Positions 27,114 to 36,740 of a stretch of DNA of 64,000 bases are shown here, in pieces; position 1 is the first letter of the stretch, and the number at the start of each line of letters is the position of its first letter. Where the stretch lies: the NCBI RefSeq assembly GCF_030517065.1, contig NZ_CP103950.1, forward strand, positions 1,116,001 to 1,180,000, read 5' to 3'. The notes beneath the pieces are model-generated. The model was not told where the DNA came from and searched no databases. It saw nothing but the letters and a program-made list of their open reading frames with translations. The stretch is from Riemerella columbina. GTDB taxonomy: Bacteria; Bacteroidota; Bacteroidia; Flavobacteriales; Weeksellaceae. The translations under genes were made by a program, and so were the position numbers.

Positions 27114-28601
27114 ATGTCAATGAAAAGTTTAGCACAACATAGGGAAGACTACCTTAAACAGTTTAAAAATCGAGCGTACGGCAGAAACCTTTTCAGAACG
27201 AAGGAGGAAGAAGCCATGGATGCGCCACAAGAAGAATGCGGCATTTTTGGGCTCTATTCTGGCGACAATCTGGATACTTTTTCGCTTTCGCAGTTTGGGT
27301 TGTTTGCCTTGCAGCACCGTGGGCAGGAGGCGTGCGGCATTTCGGTGAGCCATAATGGTAAAATCCTCAACCTTAAAGATGAAGGCTTGGTGCTGGATGT
27401 CTATAAGGAAATCCATGAACCTGAGGCTTTTATGGGAAACAGCGTGATTGGACACACCCGATACACCACGGCTGGCGATAAGAAAAAATACAACTTTCAG
27501 CCTTTTTTTGCCAAAAATGAATATGACCAAATCATCCTTTCTATCGCGCATAATGGCAACTTAACCAATGCGATAGAGTTAAAACAAGAGCTGGAAGCGG
27601 AAGGCGTAGTTTTCAGAGCCACTTCGGATTCTGAGGTCATTCTTCGGTTGATTCAGAAAAATTTAGATTTAGGTTTAAGAGGCGCGATAAAAGCCACGAT
27701 GGAGCGCATCCAAGGGGCGTATTCTGTGGTGGGGATGACGCGCAATAAGTTCTTTGCTTTTAGAGATTTTAATGGCATTCGCCCTTTGGTATTGGGCGAA
27801 ATGGAAGGTCAGGGTTATGTGGTGGCATCAGAAAGTTGCGCCTTAGATGCTGTGAGTGCACGCTACATCAGAGACATCAAACCTGGCGAAATTATCTACA
27901 CGGGCGAGAATGAAGAAGGCTTAAAATCTTACCTCGTGAAGAAAGACTGTCAGCGGCATATTTGCTCTTTTGAGTACATTTATTTTGCACGCCCAGATTC
28001 CGAAATGGAGCACATCAATGTTCACGAAGTGCGAGAAAAATCGGGTGAGAAAATTTGGGAGCAAGCCCCTGTGGAGGCAGATATGGTCATTGGTGTGCCA
28101 GATTCTGGCGTGCCTGCCGCTATTGGTTTTTCTAAAGCTTCTGGCATTCCGTTTCGCCCTGTGTTGATTAAAAACCGATATATTGGGCGGTCTTTTATCG
28201 TACCAACTCAGGAGATGAGGGAGCGCATTGTCAATCTTAAACTTAACCCAATTATCTCCGAAATTAAGGGCAAAAGGGTGGTCATCATTGATGATTCTAT
28301 TGTGCGAGGCACCACTTCTAAGCGTTTGGTTAAAATTTTGAAAGATGCTGGCGTTAAGGAAATCCATTTTCGGAGCGTCTCTCCGCCGATTATTGCCCCT
28401 TGTTACCTCGGGATTGACACCCCAACAAAAGACGATTTAATCTCTGCAAATATGTCGGTAGAGGAGCTAAGAGAGTATTTAGGCGTTGATTCTTTGGAGT
28501 TTTTGAGTTTAGAAAATTTAAAGGAAATTTTAGGTTCGGATCAGCATTGTTTTGGCTGTTTTACCGAGCGCTATCCTGTTCCAAATACACCCAAGGCATA
28601 A
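27114..28601 (+). CDS. purF: Amidophosphoribosyltransferase
   Basis: First committed step of purine synthesis: glutamine plus PRPP gives phosphoribosylamine. The 495-residue product has the N-terminal nucleophile glutaminase, with Cys42 in PQEECGIFGLYSG, so a propeptide of about 41 residues must be removed if ATG 27114 is used; ATG 27216 would leave only seven residues before the cysteine. The phosphoribosyltransferase signature VVIIDDSIVRGTTSKRL is intact. Cysteines in RHICSFEYIYFARPDS, APCYLGIDTP and QHCFGCFTERYP fit the iron-sulphur-containing Bacillus-type enzyme. A strong terminator follows. Confidence 0.97.
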   Translation: MSMKSLAQHREDYLKQFKNRAYGRNLFRTKEEEAMDAPQEECGIFGLYSGDNLDTFSLSQFGLFALQHRGQEACGISVSHNGKILNLKDEGLVLDVYKEIHEPEAFMGNSVIGHTRYTTAGDKKKYNFQPFFAKNEYDQIILSIAHNGNLTNAIELKQELEAEGVVFRATSDSEVILRLIQKNLDLGLRGAIKATMERIQGAYSVVGMTRNKFFAFRDFNGIRPLVLGEMEGQGYVVASESCALDAVSARYIRDIKPGEIIYTGENEEGLKSYLVKKDCQRHICSFEYIYFARPDSEMEHINVHEVREKSGEKIWEQAPVEADMVIGVPDSGVPAAIGFSKASGIPFRPVLIKNRYIGRSFIVPTQEMRERIVNLKLNPIISEIKGKRVVIIDDSIVRGTTSKRLVKILKDAGVKEIHFRSVSPPIIAPCYLGIDTPTKDDLISANMSVEELREYLGVDSLEFLSLENLKEILGSDQHCFGCFTERYPVPNTPKA

Positions 28602-28694
28602 AATAAAAGCCGCTTAAAAGAGAATAGAATAGTCTACCCATTTGCGAATTGGATTTTTTCCATTCCGATTTCAATGAGGCAAGTCTAAAATATC

Positions 28695-28733
28695 AAAAAG
28701 CGTTACAATCCTAAAAATTGTAACGCTTTTTTT
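28695..28733. terminator. Bidirectional terminator between purF and the fad operon
   Basis: AAAAAGCGTTACAA / TTGTAACGCTTTTT stem of 14 bp, U-rich on both strands, between convergent genes. Confidence 0.9.
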
Positions 28734-28758
28734 ATCAAACTATGGAAAAATCAGGGGC

Positions 28759-30531
28759 TTAATAACTCCCTTTGTCAACAAAATGCTTTGCGATTTTCTC
28801 TGTTAGCGCAATCACATTTGGGGTATTGGTGTACTTGGTGAAGCGTCTTAGCCCAGAAAGCATCATCCGCTGTTCATCACCTTCTGCAAAGGACACAATG
28901 CCTTCTTTAGCTGCGGTAATGATTTTCTCCACCGCTTTATAAAGGTTGAGCTGTGCCATCGCGGCTTCCACGGAATCTGCGGCAAAGTGCTTCTCGGCTC
29001 TTAGCACGGCGGATTCTGCCATATAGATTTGGTTGAGAATTTCCGAAGCGTTGAGTAATAAATGCTGTTGTTTCTCAATTTCCATCATATATTTTTGAAG
29101 GGCAGCACCAGAAACCATCAAAAAGACCTTTTTCAAATTCGCGATGATGGCTTTTTCCTCGCTCATATATTCGGAATAGTCAGGAGTTTCAAAAGATGGG
29201 ATAGACATCAACTCTTTGCCCACAGCCATAGCGGGGCTCATCAGGTCTATTTGTCCTTTCATCGTTTTTTTGATGAGCATTCCTACCGATAACAAGCGGT
29301 TGATTTCGTTAGTGCCTTCATAGATACGAGAAATTCTGGCATCTCGCCACGCAGCTTCCATAGGGGTATCTTCTGAGAAGCCCATTCCACCAAAAATTTG
29401 GATGCCTTCATCTGCCGCTTGCTGTAGAATATCAGAAACGAAAACTTTTAAAATAGAACATTCCACGGCAAACTCCTCCACACCTTTGAGCTCGGCTTCT
29501 TGGTGGTTCATCCCTTCTGCCACTAAGGCATCTATTTTATCTTGAACATCTTTGGCAGCGCGATAAGCTCCCGCTTCACTCACGAAAGTATTGGTCGCCA
29601 TTTCAGCAATTTTTTTACGAATAGCACCAAAAGTTGAGATAGAAACTCCGAATTGTTTTCTCTCATTAGCGTACTGAATGGCGTGGTCTAAAATACGGCG
29701 CTGAGCATCTAAACAAGCGGCTGCAAGTTTGATTCTCCCTACATTAAGGGCGTTGAGTGCAATTTTAAAACCGTTATTTCTCTCACCTAAGAGGCTACTC
29801 ACAGGCACTTTCATATCATTGAAGAACACTTGGCGCGTAGAGGAAGCTCTAATGCCCAGTTTGTGCTCTTCCTCACCGAAACTTAAACTCTCAGGATTTT
29901 CTAACTCCGAGCGGTTAACCACAAAGCCCGTGATGTTTTTATCATCATCTATTTTGGCAAAGAAAGTGAAGGTGTCCGCAAAACCAGCGTTAGAAATCCA
30001 CATTTTTTGTCCATTGATGATGTAGTGTTGCCCATCTTCGCTGAGTTTAGCGCGGGTTTTACCACTGTTGGCATCAGAACCAGCATCTGGCTCGGTTAGG
30101 CAGTATGCCCCAAATTTAGTCCCTGCAGCGAGGTCTGGTAGGTATTTTTGTTTTTGCTCCTCTGTACCGTAGAGTAGGATGGGCAGCGTACCGATGCCCG
30201 TATGAGCGCCATAAGCTGTAGCGAGGGAGCCTGTAGCGCCTGAAAGATAATCACACGCTAACATAGTGGTAACAAAGCCCATTCCTAAGCCGCCATAGGC
30301 TTCTGGAACGGCAATGCCTAAAAAGCCCATTTCGCCGATTTCCTTCATACACTCTTCGGTGAAGGCATAGTCTTTATTCTCAAAGCGTTCTCTGTTAGGG
30401 ACTATTTTTCTATCGATAAACTCCTTGGCAGAGTCGCGGAGCATTTTTTGTTCTTCTGAGAAATCTTCCATAGAGAAGATTTGGGTTGCTGGAGTTTCTT
30501 TGATGAGAAATTCTCCTCCTTTAGTATTCAT
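28759..30531 (-). CDS. fadE: Acyl-CoA dehydrogenase (long form, FadE-like)
   Basis: FAD enzyme that makes the first double bond in beta-oxidation and passes electrons to ETF. The 590-residue length exceeds the usual 380, because a helical C-terminal extension of about 170 residues follows the core, as in VLCAD/ACAD9-like and Bacillus FadE-type proteins. The core has AYGAHTGIGTLPILLYGTEEQK, CLTEPDAGSDANSGKTRA (flavin/substrate loop), NERKQFGVSI and the catalytic glutamate in ISRIYEGTNEINR. It is last in the marR-fadN-fadA-fadE operon. The fad symbol is by analogy with Bacillus. Confidence 0.93.
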   Translation of the reverse strand: MNTKGGEFLIKETPATQIFSMEDFSEEQKMLRDSAKEFIDRKIVPNRERFENKDYAFTEECMKEIGEMGFLGIAVPEAYGGLGMGFVTTMLACDYLSGATGSLATAYGAHTGIGTLPILLYGTEEQKQKYLPDLAAGTKFGAYCLTEPDAGSDANSGKTRAKLSEDGQHYIINGQKMWISNAGFADTFTFFAKIDDDKNITGFVVNRSELENPESLSFGEEEHKLGIRASSTRQVFFNDMKVPVSSLLGERNNGFKIALNALNVGRIKLAAACLDAQRRILDHAIQYANERKQFGVSISTFGAIRKKIAEMATNTFVSEAGAYRAAKDVQDKIDALVAEGMNHQEAELKGVEEFAVECSILKVFVSDILQQAADEGIQIFGGMGFSEDTPMEAAWRDARISRIYEGTNEINRLLSVGMLIKKTMKGQIDLMSPAMAVGKELMSIPSFETPDYSEYMSEEKAIIANLKKVFLMVSGAALQKYMMEIEKQQHLLLNASEILNQIYMAESAVLRAEKHFAADSVEAAMAQLNLYKAVEKIITAAKEGIVSFAEGDEQRMMLSGLRRFTKYTNTPNVIALTEKIAKHFVDKGSY

Positions 30532-30556
30532 AATTTTATAGATTTTAGATTAAACA

Positions 30557-31735
30557 TTATAATAATTCAAAAATGCTGGCAGCACCTTGTCCTGTTCCCA
30601 CGCACATGGTTACCATACCGTATTTGTTGTCGCGTTTGCGCATTTCATCTAAGAGTTGCACGGTGAGTTTTGTTCCTGTACAGCCCAGAGGATGCCCCAG
30701 AGCGATGGCTCCACCATTCACATTTAAAATTTCTGGATTGAGGTTGAGTTCGTTACGAATGGCAACGGACTGTGAGGCAAAGGCTTCATTGAGTTCAATA
30801 AGTTCAATGTCATTCAGTTGTAAGCCCGCTTGTTTTAACGCTTTTGGAATAGCATAAACAGGTCCCATCCCCATAATGCGAGGTTCCAAACCTGCCGTAG
30901 CATAAGAAACCAAGCGTGCTTCTGGCTCTAAGCCCAGCTCCTTGACCATCTCTTCTGACATCACGATAACGAAAGCCGCGCCATCAGACATTTGCGATGA
31001 GTTTCCTGCCGTTACACTGCCACCATTGGCAAATACAGGGCGAAGTTTAGCCAAACCTTCTAACGAGGTGTCTTTTCTTGGGCCTTCATCTTGTTTAAAA
31101 TCAAAAGTTTTGGTCTGGAGTTTTTGTTGCTCATCTAAATAGGTGTATTCCACAGGGATTGGCACAATCTGATCCGCAAAACGGTTTTCGGCTAAGGCTT
31201 TTAGTGCTTTTTGATGCGATGCAAAGGCGAATTCATCTTGTTGCTCACGGCTGATTTGATATTCTTTGGCAACCGCCTCGGCAGTGTAGCCCATACCCCA
31301 ATAATAATCTGGGTTAGATTTGGCAACTTCTGTTTCTGGCACAGGTTTATAGCCTCCCATAGGGATGTAACTCATGGATTCTGTTCCTCCTGCGATGATG
31401 CAATCCGCCATTCCTGCTTGTATTTTAGCCGAGGCAATAGCAATAGCCTCCGAGCCTGAAGCGCAATAACGGTTCACGGTAACGCCAGGCACTTTATCCG
31501 TCTGTAGCCCCATTAGGGAAATGAGCCTTGCCACATTGAGCCCTTGTTCGGCTTCGGGCATCGCATTGCCTACGATAAGGTCGTCTATTCTGTTTTTATC
31601 CAACTGAGGTACGGCTTTCATCAGGTGTTCTATTACGGTAGCCGCCATCACATCAGGTCTTGTAAAACGCAGGCTTCCTTTGGGAGCTTTGCCCACCGCA
31701 GTTCTGAAACCTTTAATAATATATGCTGTTTTCAT
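30557..31735 (-). CDS. fadA: Acetyl-CoA C-acyltransferase (thiolase)
   Basis: Cleaves 3-ketoacyl-CoA to acetyl-CoA and a shortened acyl-CoA. The 392-residue product has all thiolase residues: the nucleophile cysteine in VNRYCASGSEAIAIA, the histidine in NVNGGAIALGHPLGCTGTK and the second cysteine in MVTMCVGTGQGAASIFEL. The family motif IELNEAFASQSVAIRNEL is also present. It lies between the multifunctional protein and the acyl-CoA dehydrogenase in the operon, so a degradative role is more likely than acetoacetyl-CoA synthesis. Confidence 0.96.
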   Translation of the reverse strand: MKTAYIIKGFRTAVGKAPKGSLRFTRPDVMAATVIEHLMKAVPQLDKNRIDDLIVGNAMPEAEQGLNVARLISLMGLQTDKVPGVTVNRYCASGSEAIAIASAKIQAGMADCIIAGGTESMSYIPMGGYKPVPETEVAKSNPDYYWGMGYTAEAVAKEYQISREQQDEFAFASHQKALKALAENRFADQIVPIPVEYTYLDEQQKLQTKTFDFKQDEGPRKDTSLEGLAKLRPVFANGGSVTAGNSSQMSDGAAFVIVMSEEMVKELGLEPEARLVSYATAGLEPRIMGMGPVYAIPKALKQAGLQLNDIELIELNEAFASQSVAIRNELNLNPEILNVNGGAIALGHPLGCTGTKLTVQLLDEMRKRDNKYGMVTMCVGTGQGAASIFELL

Positions 31736-31798
31736 TCTTTTTACGATATTATGCCAAATAGTACTGGGTACCAGATTGGCAGGTTAATGGTTTAAATC

Positions 31799-34198
31799 TT
31801 AGTTTCTTAGTGGTTTTCCTTTTTGTAACATATACTGAATACGCTCTAAGGTTTTTCTCTCGCCACAGAGTTGAAGGAAGGTCTCTCGCTCCAAGTTGAG
31901 GAGGTACTGTTCCGTTACCCAAGTTTCCTCGGAGAGGGCACCACCAGCCATCACATAAGCGAGTTTATCCGCTATTTTTTTATCGTGTTCAGAGATGTAG
32001 TTTCCTGCCAACATCTGGTCTGTGCCTACATAGAACATCCCTAATGCATCTTTGCCGACTACTTTAACCTTCTGAGGAATAGGCTGTGTGTAGCCTTGTT
32101 CTGCCATTAGTTTTGCTACTTTTTTGGCTTCGGCAATTTGTCTATTTTTATTTACGACTACAAAATCTTTACCGTGCTGAAGGATGCCCATATCAAAGGC
32201 TTCGTAGGCAGAAGTAGCGACTTTCCCCATTGCGATGTTCATAAAGGCATCGCGCAAGCGGTTGTTTTTAACATCATCTTTGTGGACTTGTTGCATGGTT
32301 CTTAGGGTCATCTCCTTAGTACCGCCGCCGCCAGGGATCACGCCCACACCTACTTCTACCAATCCGATATAAGTCTCTGCCGCCGCCACCACACGATCGG
32401 CGTGGAGGGTCATCTCGCAGCCGCCACCAAGGGTCATTCCAAACGGCGCCACCACGGTAGGGATAGAGGAATAACGGAGTCTCATCATTGATTTTTGGAA
32501 GTAAGCAATTGCCATATTGAGGTCATCCCAATCTTGCTCAATTGCCATCATCAGAATCATTGCTAAATTAGCTCCTACGGAGAAATTAGCCCCTTGGTTG
32601 GCAACCACTAAACCATCATATTCCTTTTCTGCAAGGTCTATCGCACGGTTTAAGCCATCTAAAACTTCGCCACCGAGGGAGTTCATTTTAGAGCGAATTT
32701 CAAAGTTGATAATGCCATCGCCTAAATCTTGAATGGCAGAGCCGGAGTTGCTCCATAAGGTTTTATTTTTTCGGATGTTATCCAAAATGATGAAAGCCTC
32801 TTGCCCTGGAATAGGCTGATATTCGTTCTGATGGAAGAAGGTAGAATGCCCTTCATTATTGATTTGGTAGAAAGTTTTGCCTTCGCTTGCCAGTTGTTTT
32901 ACCCAATCGGAAACTTCATAGCCAGCCTCTTTGGCTAACTCTATACCACGCTGAACGCCCACGGCATCCCAAATTTCAAAAGGTCCATTTTCCCAGCCGA
33001 AACCTGCGCGCATAGCATCATCAATTTTATAAATTTCATCAGAAATCTCAGGTACTTTATGAGACACATACGCAAAAAGCGCCCCTAATGAAAGGCTATA
33101 GAGCTCGCCAGCTTTGTCTTTGCCATCAATAAGAACTTTAAAACGCCTAATCGGTTGGTCTATATTTTTGGTCAATTCTAAAGTTGGGAAGGCGGTTTTC
33201 TCTTGAGCTTCATAGGTGAGGGTTTCCAGATTTAAACCTAAAATTTCAGATTTTCCATCGGCGTTTTTCACTTTTTTGAAGAAGCCTTGTCCAGATTTAG
33301 AGCCTAACCACTGGTTATCCATCATCGTTTGGATGTAGTCTGGCAGTTGGAAAACATCATTAAAATCATTGGTTTCGGTGCCACTTTCTCGAATGCCATT
33401 GGCTACATGGACTAAGGTGTCTAAGCCCACCACATCTGCCGTACGGAAAGTTGCCGACTTAGGGCGCCCAATAACAGGACCTGTTAATTTATCCACATCA
33501 GACACCGAAAGTCCGAGTTTTTTAACATTATGGAGTAAATCCATCATACTGAAAACGCCAATTCTGTTCGCAATGAAAGCGGGCGTATCTTTGGCTAATA
33601 CGGTCGTTTTTCCTAAAAACTTAGCCCCGTATTCCATATAGAAGTTGACCACTTCTGGCAGGGTGTCTGCCGTTGGAATAATCTCTAATAGAGGGAGATA
33701 GCGCACAGGATTAAAGAAGTGGGTACCAGCGAAATAGTGTTTGAAATCCTCGCTTCTGCCCTCGGTAAGGAGGTGGATAGGAATCCCCGAAGTGTTGGAA
33801 GACACCAAAGTGCCAGGCTGGCGGTATTTTTCAATCTGCTCGTACACCGATTTTTTGATATCTAAGCGCTCTACCACCACTTCTATAATCCAATCGGTAT
33901 TTTTAATTTTTGGCATATCATCCTCAAAATTTCCTACGCTAATGCGGTCTGCAAACTGAGGCGAGTAGAGTAGTGCAGGACTGGCTTTTTTGAGTTTAGC
34001 CAAATTTTCCGTTGCAATACGGTTTCTAAAAGCTTGATCTTCTTTGGTGATGCCTTTTTTTTGCTCGGCATCAGTGAGCTCAAAAGGGACAATGTCCAGC
34101 ATCAGCACCTCTACGCCAATGTTGGCAAAATGTGCAGCAATGCCCGCGCCCATAATCCCTGAGCCTAATACGGTAATGTGTTTAATGCGTCTTTTCAT
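31799..34198 (-). CDS. fadN: 3-hydroxyacyl-CoA dehydrogenase / enoyl-CoA hydratase (FadN-type)
   Basis: A 799-residue bifunctional beta-oxidation enzyme. Unlike E. coli FadB, the dehydrogenase comes first: the NAD-binding GSGIMGAGIAAHFANIGVEVLMLD is at residues 12-35, with NTSGIPI and GTHFFNPVRYLPLLEIIP following. The C-terminal third is an enoyl-CoA hydratase with both catalytic glutamates visible, in GGGCEMTLHADRV and IGLVEVGVGVIPGGGGTKEM. This order matches Bacillus FadN. It is the first enzyme gene of the operon, 15 bases after marR. Confidence 0.95.
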   Translation of the reverse strand: MKRRIKHITVLGSGIMGAGIAAHFANIGVEVLMLDIVPFELTDAEQKKGITKEDQAFRNRIATENLAKLKKASPALLYSPQFADRISVGNFEDDMPKIKNTDWIIEVVVERLDIKKSVYEQIEKYRQPGTLVSSNTSGIPIHLLTEGRSEDFKHYFAGTHFFNPVRYLPLLEIIPTADTLPEVVNFYMEYGAKFLGKTTVLAKDTPAFIANRIGVFSMMDLLHNVKKLGLSVSDVDKLTGPVIGRPKSATFRTADVVGLDTLVHVANGIRESGTETNDFNDVFQLPDYIQTMMDNQWLGSKSGQGFFKKVKNADGKSEILGLNLETLTYEAQEKTAFPTLELTKNIDQPIRRFKVLIDGKDKAGELYSLSLGALFAYVSHKVPEISDEIYKIDDAMRAGFGWENGPFEIWDAVGVQRGIELAKEAGYEVSDWVKQLASEGKTFYQINNEGHSTFFHQNEYQPIPGQEAFIILDNIRKNKTLWSNSGSAIQDLGDGIINFEIRSKMNSLGGEVLDGLNRAIDLAEKEYDGLVVANQGANFSVGANLAMILMMAIEQDWDDLNMAIAYFQKSMMRLRYSSIPTVVAPFGMTLGGGCEMTLHADRVVAAAETYIGLVEVGVGVIPGGGGTKEMTLRTMQQVHKDDVKNNRLRDAFMNIAMGKVATSAYEAFDMGILQHGKDFVVVNKNRQIAEAKKVAKLMAEQGYTQPIPQKVKVVGKDALGMFYVGTDQMLAGNYISEHDKKIADKLAYVMAGGALSEETWVTEQYLLNLERETFLQLCGERKTLERIQYMLQKGKPLRN

Positions 34199-34213
34199 AC
34201 GATAATCAACTAT

Positions 34214-34660
34214 TTATTTTTTACAATTCAGTTCGTTAGCGATGCTGGAAATATCCTTCATCACTTCTTTAAAAATTTCTAATTTCTCAGGCGCTATATG
34301 GTCTATAACAGACTGATTAAAAGCCAATACCATCTTTTTGGATAAATTTCTGGACTCTATACCTTTTGGGGTAAGTTTGATGATGACTTCCCGTTTATCC
34401 GTGGCGGATTTTTCCTTATAAATATAGCCGTTGTCTTCCAAAAGTTTGATAATTCTGGTGAGAGATGTAGGCTCTATCGCCATTTTGGGGCCCAAATTGG
34501 TACTTCGGGTACCTTTTTTAGGGTCTATTTTCAAAAGGGTGAGCGCCTGAACCGTGGTAGATTGGTGTTCTTGGGCTTTCTCTGCGTACATTTTAGACAC
34601 AGATAGCCAAGTGGATTTTAGGATTAAATCAATGCTTTCTACTTTGTTGAGAGCTTCCAT
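34214..34660 (-). CDS. MarR family transcriptional regulator, probable repressor of beta-oxidation genes
   Basis: A 148-residue winged-helix protein. The recognition region is LTRIIKLLEDNGYIYKEKSATDKREVIIKLTPKG, the MarR wing with its conserved DKR. It is the first gene of the marR-fadN-fadA-fadE operon, and a perfect 16-bp palindrome lies in its own promoter, so it probably represses itself and the operon. A near-identical site in the etfBA promoter suggests a second target. By analogy with other MarR or TetR fatty-acid regulators an acyl-CoA or fatty acid may be the ligand; that is inference. Confidence 0.92.
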   Translation of the reverse strand: MEALNKVESIDLILKSTWLSVSKMYAEKAQEHQSTTVQALTLLKIDPKKGTRSTNLGPKMAIEPTSLTRIIKLLEDNGYIYKEKSATDKREVIIKLTPKGIESRNLSKKMVLAFNQSVIDHIAPEKLEIFKEVMKDISSIANELNCKK

Positions 34661-34683
34661 TTTTCATTTACTTTTTAATAAGC

Positions 34684-34716
34684 CAAATATAAACAAAAAT
34701 ACTATGCATGCATAGT
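34684..34716 (-). promoter_or_regulatory. marR-fad promoter with 16-bp palindromic operator
   Basis: The palindrome ACTATGCATGCATAGT (34701-34716) is perfect. On the minus strand its TATG (34714-34711) is placed as a -33 element, 19 bases before TATATTTG (34691-34684), a full -7 match. Protein bound here would block RNA polymerase. Leader of about 18 bases to the marR ATG. Confidence 0.75.
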
Positions 34717-34760
34717 AAATATTTGTTAATTTAATGTTAATTTAATGATAATCAGTGTTT

Positions 34761-34788
34761 TAAATGATATGCAAAACATACCATTTAA
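34761..34788 (-). terminator. Possible hairpin after the ABC transporter genes
   Basis: TAAATGATATG / CATACCATTTA inverted repeat with one mismatch, 20-odd bases beyond the stop of the ATPase gene. It lacks a long U-run, so termination is uncertain. Confidence 0.35.
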
Positions 34789-34809
34789 AATAAATTCTTT
34801 TTTAGACTT

Positions 34810-35751
34810 TTATTTTTGTAAATGATTAAAGAATGTTTTTATTTCTTGAAAATTTTTGAAATTACGCCAATTTCCATCTGAAGAATGCAGTTGCCAGTGG
34901 TGATTTTGGTAATGAAACTGGTAGGCAGACCAATCTTGAGCTGTATTTTTTCTAAGTAAGCTGAGTAATAGACTGCGTTCCTCATCTGGCGCGGTAATGT
35001 TGGGCGCTTTAAAGGTTTCTGAGAAATGAAAAGTCGGAAAGTGGGTAAGTTCTGCGTGGGCTTTTAATACATCTTCCACGACCCCTGCGTATAGTTTTTT
35101 CTCTTTGATCAACCATATTTGGTCAGAAAATTCTTTAGCCAAGCGCCAATCGTGGGAGGAAAATAAAATGGTTTTGTGGTGTTTCTGCGCCAGATTTCTC
35201 AATAATTTTAGAATGCTGATTTTATTATTTTCATCTAAATAAGTGGTGGGCTCATCTAAAATAATCATTGGGGTATTTTGAGCCAAAGCCCTGCCGATAA
35301 AGGCTTTTTGAAGATTGCCATCAGATAAAGTGTTGAGTTTTTGCTGGACATACATTTCTAAACCTAAATTTTGGATAATGCGCATTACTTCTGCCTCATC
35401 GGCTGGTTTTAAGCTAAAATAATAAGGATAATGCACATATTTCCCTAAGGCGACCAAATCTCGCACGGTGTAATGTTGCGGCAGTTGGTATTTAGACCAA
35501 ACTACGGCTATGTTTTTAGACAAAGTCTTTATATCCAGTTTGTTGAGGTTATTTTGATTGAGATAAACCTGCCCGTTAAGAAATGGTATTTGCTTCAGCA
35601 AAGATTTGAGAAGCGTGGTTTTGCCGATGCCGTTTGCTCCAATCATCAGCACCACTTCGCCTTGATGGATTTGGGCGTTCACTTGCTCAATCAGTGGTTG
35701 TTGGTAGCCTATATTGGCATTTTTTATGGATAAAAAAGGGGCGTTGCTCAT
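34810..35751 (-). CDS. ABC transporter ATP-binding protein (FecE/BtuD type)
   Basis: Cytoplasmic ATPase of an iron-siderophore/haem/cobalamin importer. Of 313 residues, the first 220 or so are the ATPase: Walker A GANGIGKT at 38-45, Q-loop region near 85-92, signature LSDGN at 142-146, Walker B MIILDEP ending at 168, and switch histidine 200 in SSHD. The signature has Asp where the family has Gly (LSGGQ). The final 90 or so residues are an extra domain with unusual aromatic content (YQFHYQNHHWQLH) not seen in FecE. The gene follows the permease by four bases and forms an operon with it. Confidence 0.9.
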   Translation of the reverse strand: MSNAPFLSIKNANIGYQQPLIEQVNAQIHQGEVVLMIGANGIGKTTLLKSLLKQIPFLNGQVYLNQNNLNKLDIKTLSKNIAVVWSKYQLPQHYTVRDLVALGKYVHYPYYFSLKPADEAEVMRIIQNLGLEMYVQQKLNTLSDGNLQKAFIGRALAQNTPMIILDEPTTYLDENNKISILKLLRNLAQKHHKTILFSSHDWRLAKEFSDQIWLIKEKKLYAGVVEDVLKAHAELTHFPTFHFSETFKAPNITAPDEERSLLLSLLRKNTAQDWSAYQFHYQNHHWQLHSSDGNWRNFKNFQEIKTFFNHLQK

Positions 35752-35755
35752 CGGA

Positions 35756-36733
35756 TTAGGTGGTTTTTCGCTTCATCATCATTGTTAAAATCACAGGAAT
35801 GCCAAAAAGGGAAGTGATTACATTCAGCGGCATACTCATCAACTCGGAAATAATGGAAAAAATCTGCAAAACCAAAATGCCAATCAGCATATTGAGGAGC
35901 CACTGTTGCCAAAGTAAGGCAGGGTTGAACACCATTCGGCTAAAATGAGGCACCACAATTCCGATGAACAAAATAGGTCCCAAAAAAGCGGTAACACTGG
36001 CAGAAAGTACTGATGAAGCGATGATGATATAAAGCCTAAGTCGCTTTAAATTAACGCCAAAGCTCTGCGCATAAGCGGTACCTAAACTATTGCCAATGAG
36101 CGGTTTAATGCTTTTAAACGCAAAAACCAACCCCAACATCATACAACTGAATAAAATGATGATTTGGTAAGTATCCAGCTGATTATTAGCGCCAAAACTC
36201 CACAGAATATAATTTTTAAGACTTTGATTCTCAGCATACAATTGCAAAAAAGAAATGATAGCGCCCGCCAATGCCGACACCAAAAAGCCAAAAATAATCA
36301 GAAATGAAGCATCTTGAAATCGGTGGGCGTATAAGATCAAAATTAGCATAAGCCCCAAGCTGCCCAATATGGCGGTAATGCTCATAAAACCGCTTTGCAA
36401 AATCTCGGGTAATACCCACTGGTGCGAGAAAAAAATAAAAACTGCCACACTAAGGCTCGCCACAGAAGAAATGCCCAAAACAGAAGGTCCCGCCAGTGGA
36501 TTTTGAAAATATTCTTGCAATAAAAAGCCCGCAGTGGGGATGGCAACGCCTGCAAACAACATCGCTAAAACGCGGTGCACACGCAACATCGCAATGGTGT
36601 GGTGTGGCGTATCTTGCAGAAAATCAGGGAGGCTAAGCGCAAGATAACCCGTATTTAAATTGACTATAATCACAATCATTACAGTAATTAAAATACAGGT
36701 TATCAGAGTTTTAAATTGGCGATGGTGCAGCAT
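35756..36733 (-). CDS. FecCD family ABC transporter permease
   Basis: A 325-residue integral membrane protein with about nine or ten hydrophobic segments. Family landmarks are the HRVLAMLFAGVAIPTAGFLLQEYFQNPLAGPSVLGIS segment (usually ARxxxGAALGxxGxxxQxxxxNPLAxPxxLG) and GPILFIGIVVPHFSRMV. ATG 36733 is chosen; the GTG at 36778 would overlap the upstream thioredoxin gene by 38 bases. It pairs with the adjacent ATPase. The binding protein could be the lipoprotein at 20047-21102, since no other is in the window. Confidence 0.92.
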   Translation of the reverse strand: MLHHRQFKTLITCILITVMIVIIVNLNTGYLALSLPDFLQDTPHHTIAMLRVHRVLAMLFAGVAIPTAGFLLQEYFQNPLAGPSVLGISSVASLSVAVFIFFSHQWVLPEILQSGFMSITAILGSLGLMLILILYAHRFQDASFLIIFGFLVSALAGAIISFLQLYAENQSLKNYILWSFGANNQLDTYQIIILFSCMMLGLVFAFKSIKPLIGNSLGTAYAQSFGVNLKRLRLYIIIASSVLSASVTAFLGPILFIGIVVPHFSRMVFNPALLWQQWLLNMLIGILVLQIFSIISELMSMPLNVITSLFGIPVILTMMMKRKTT

Positions 36734-36740
36734 CAGAGGT

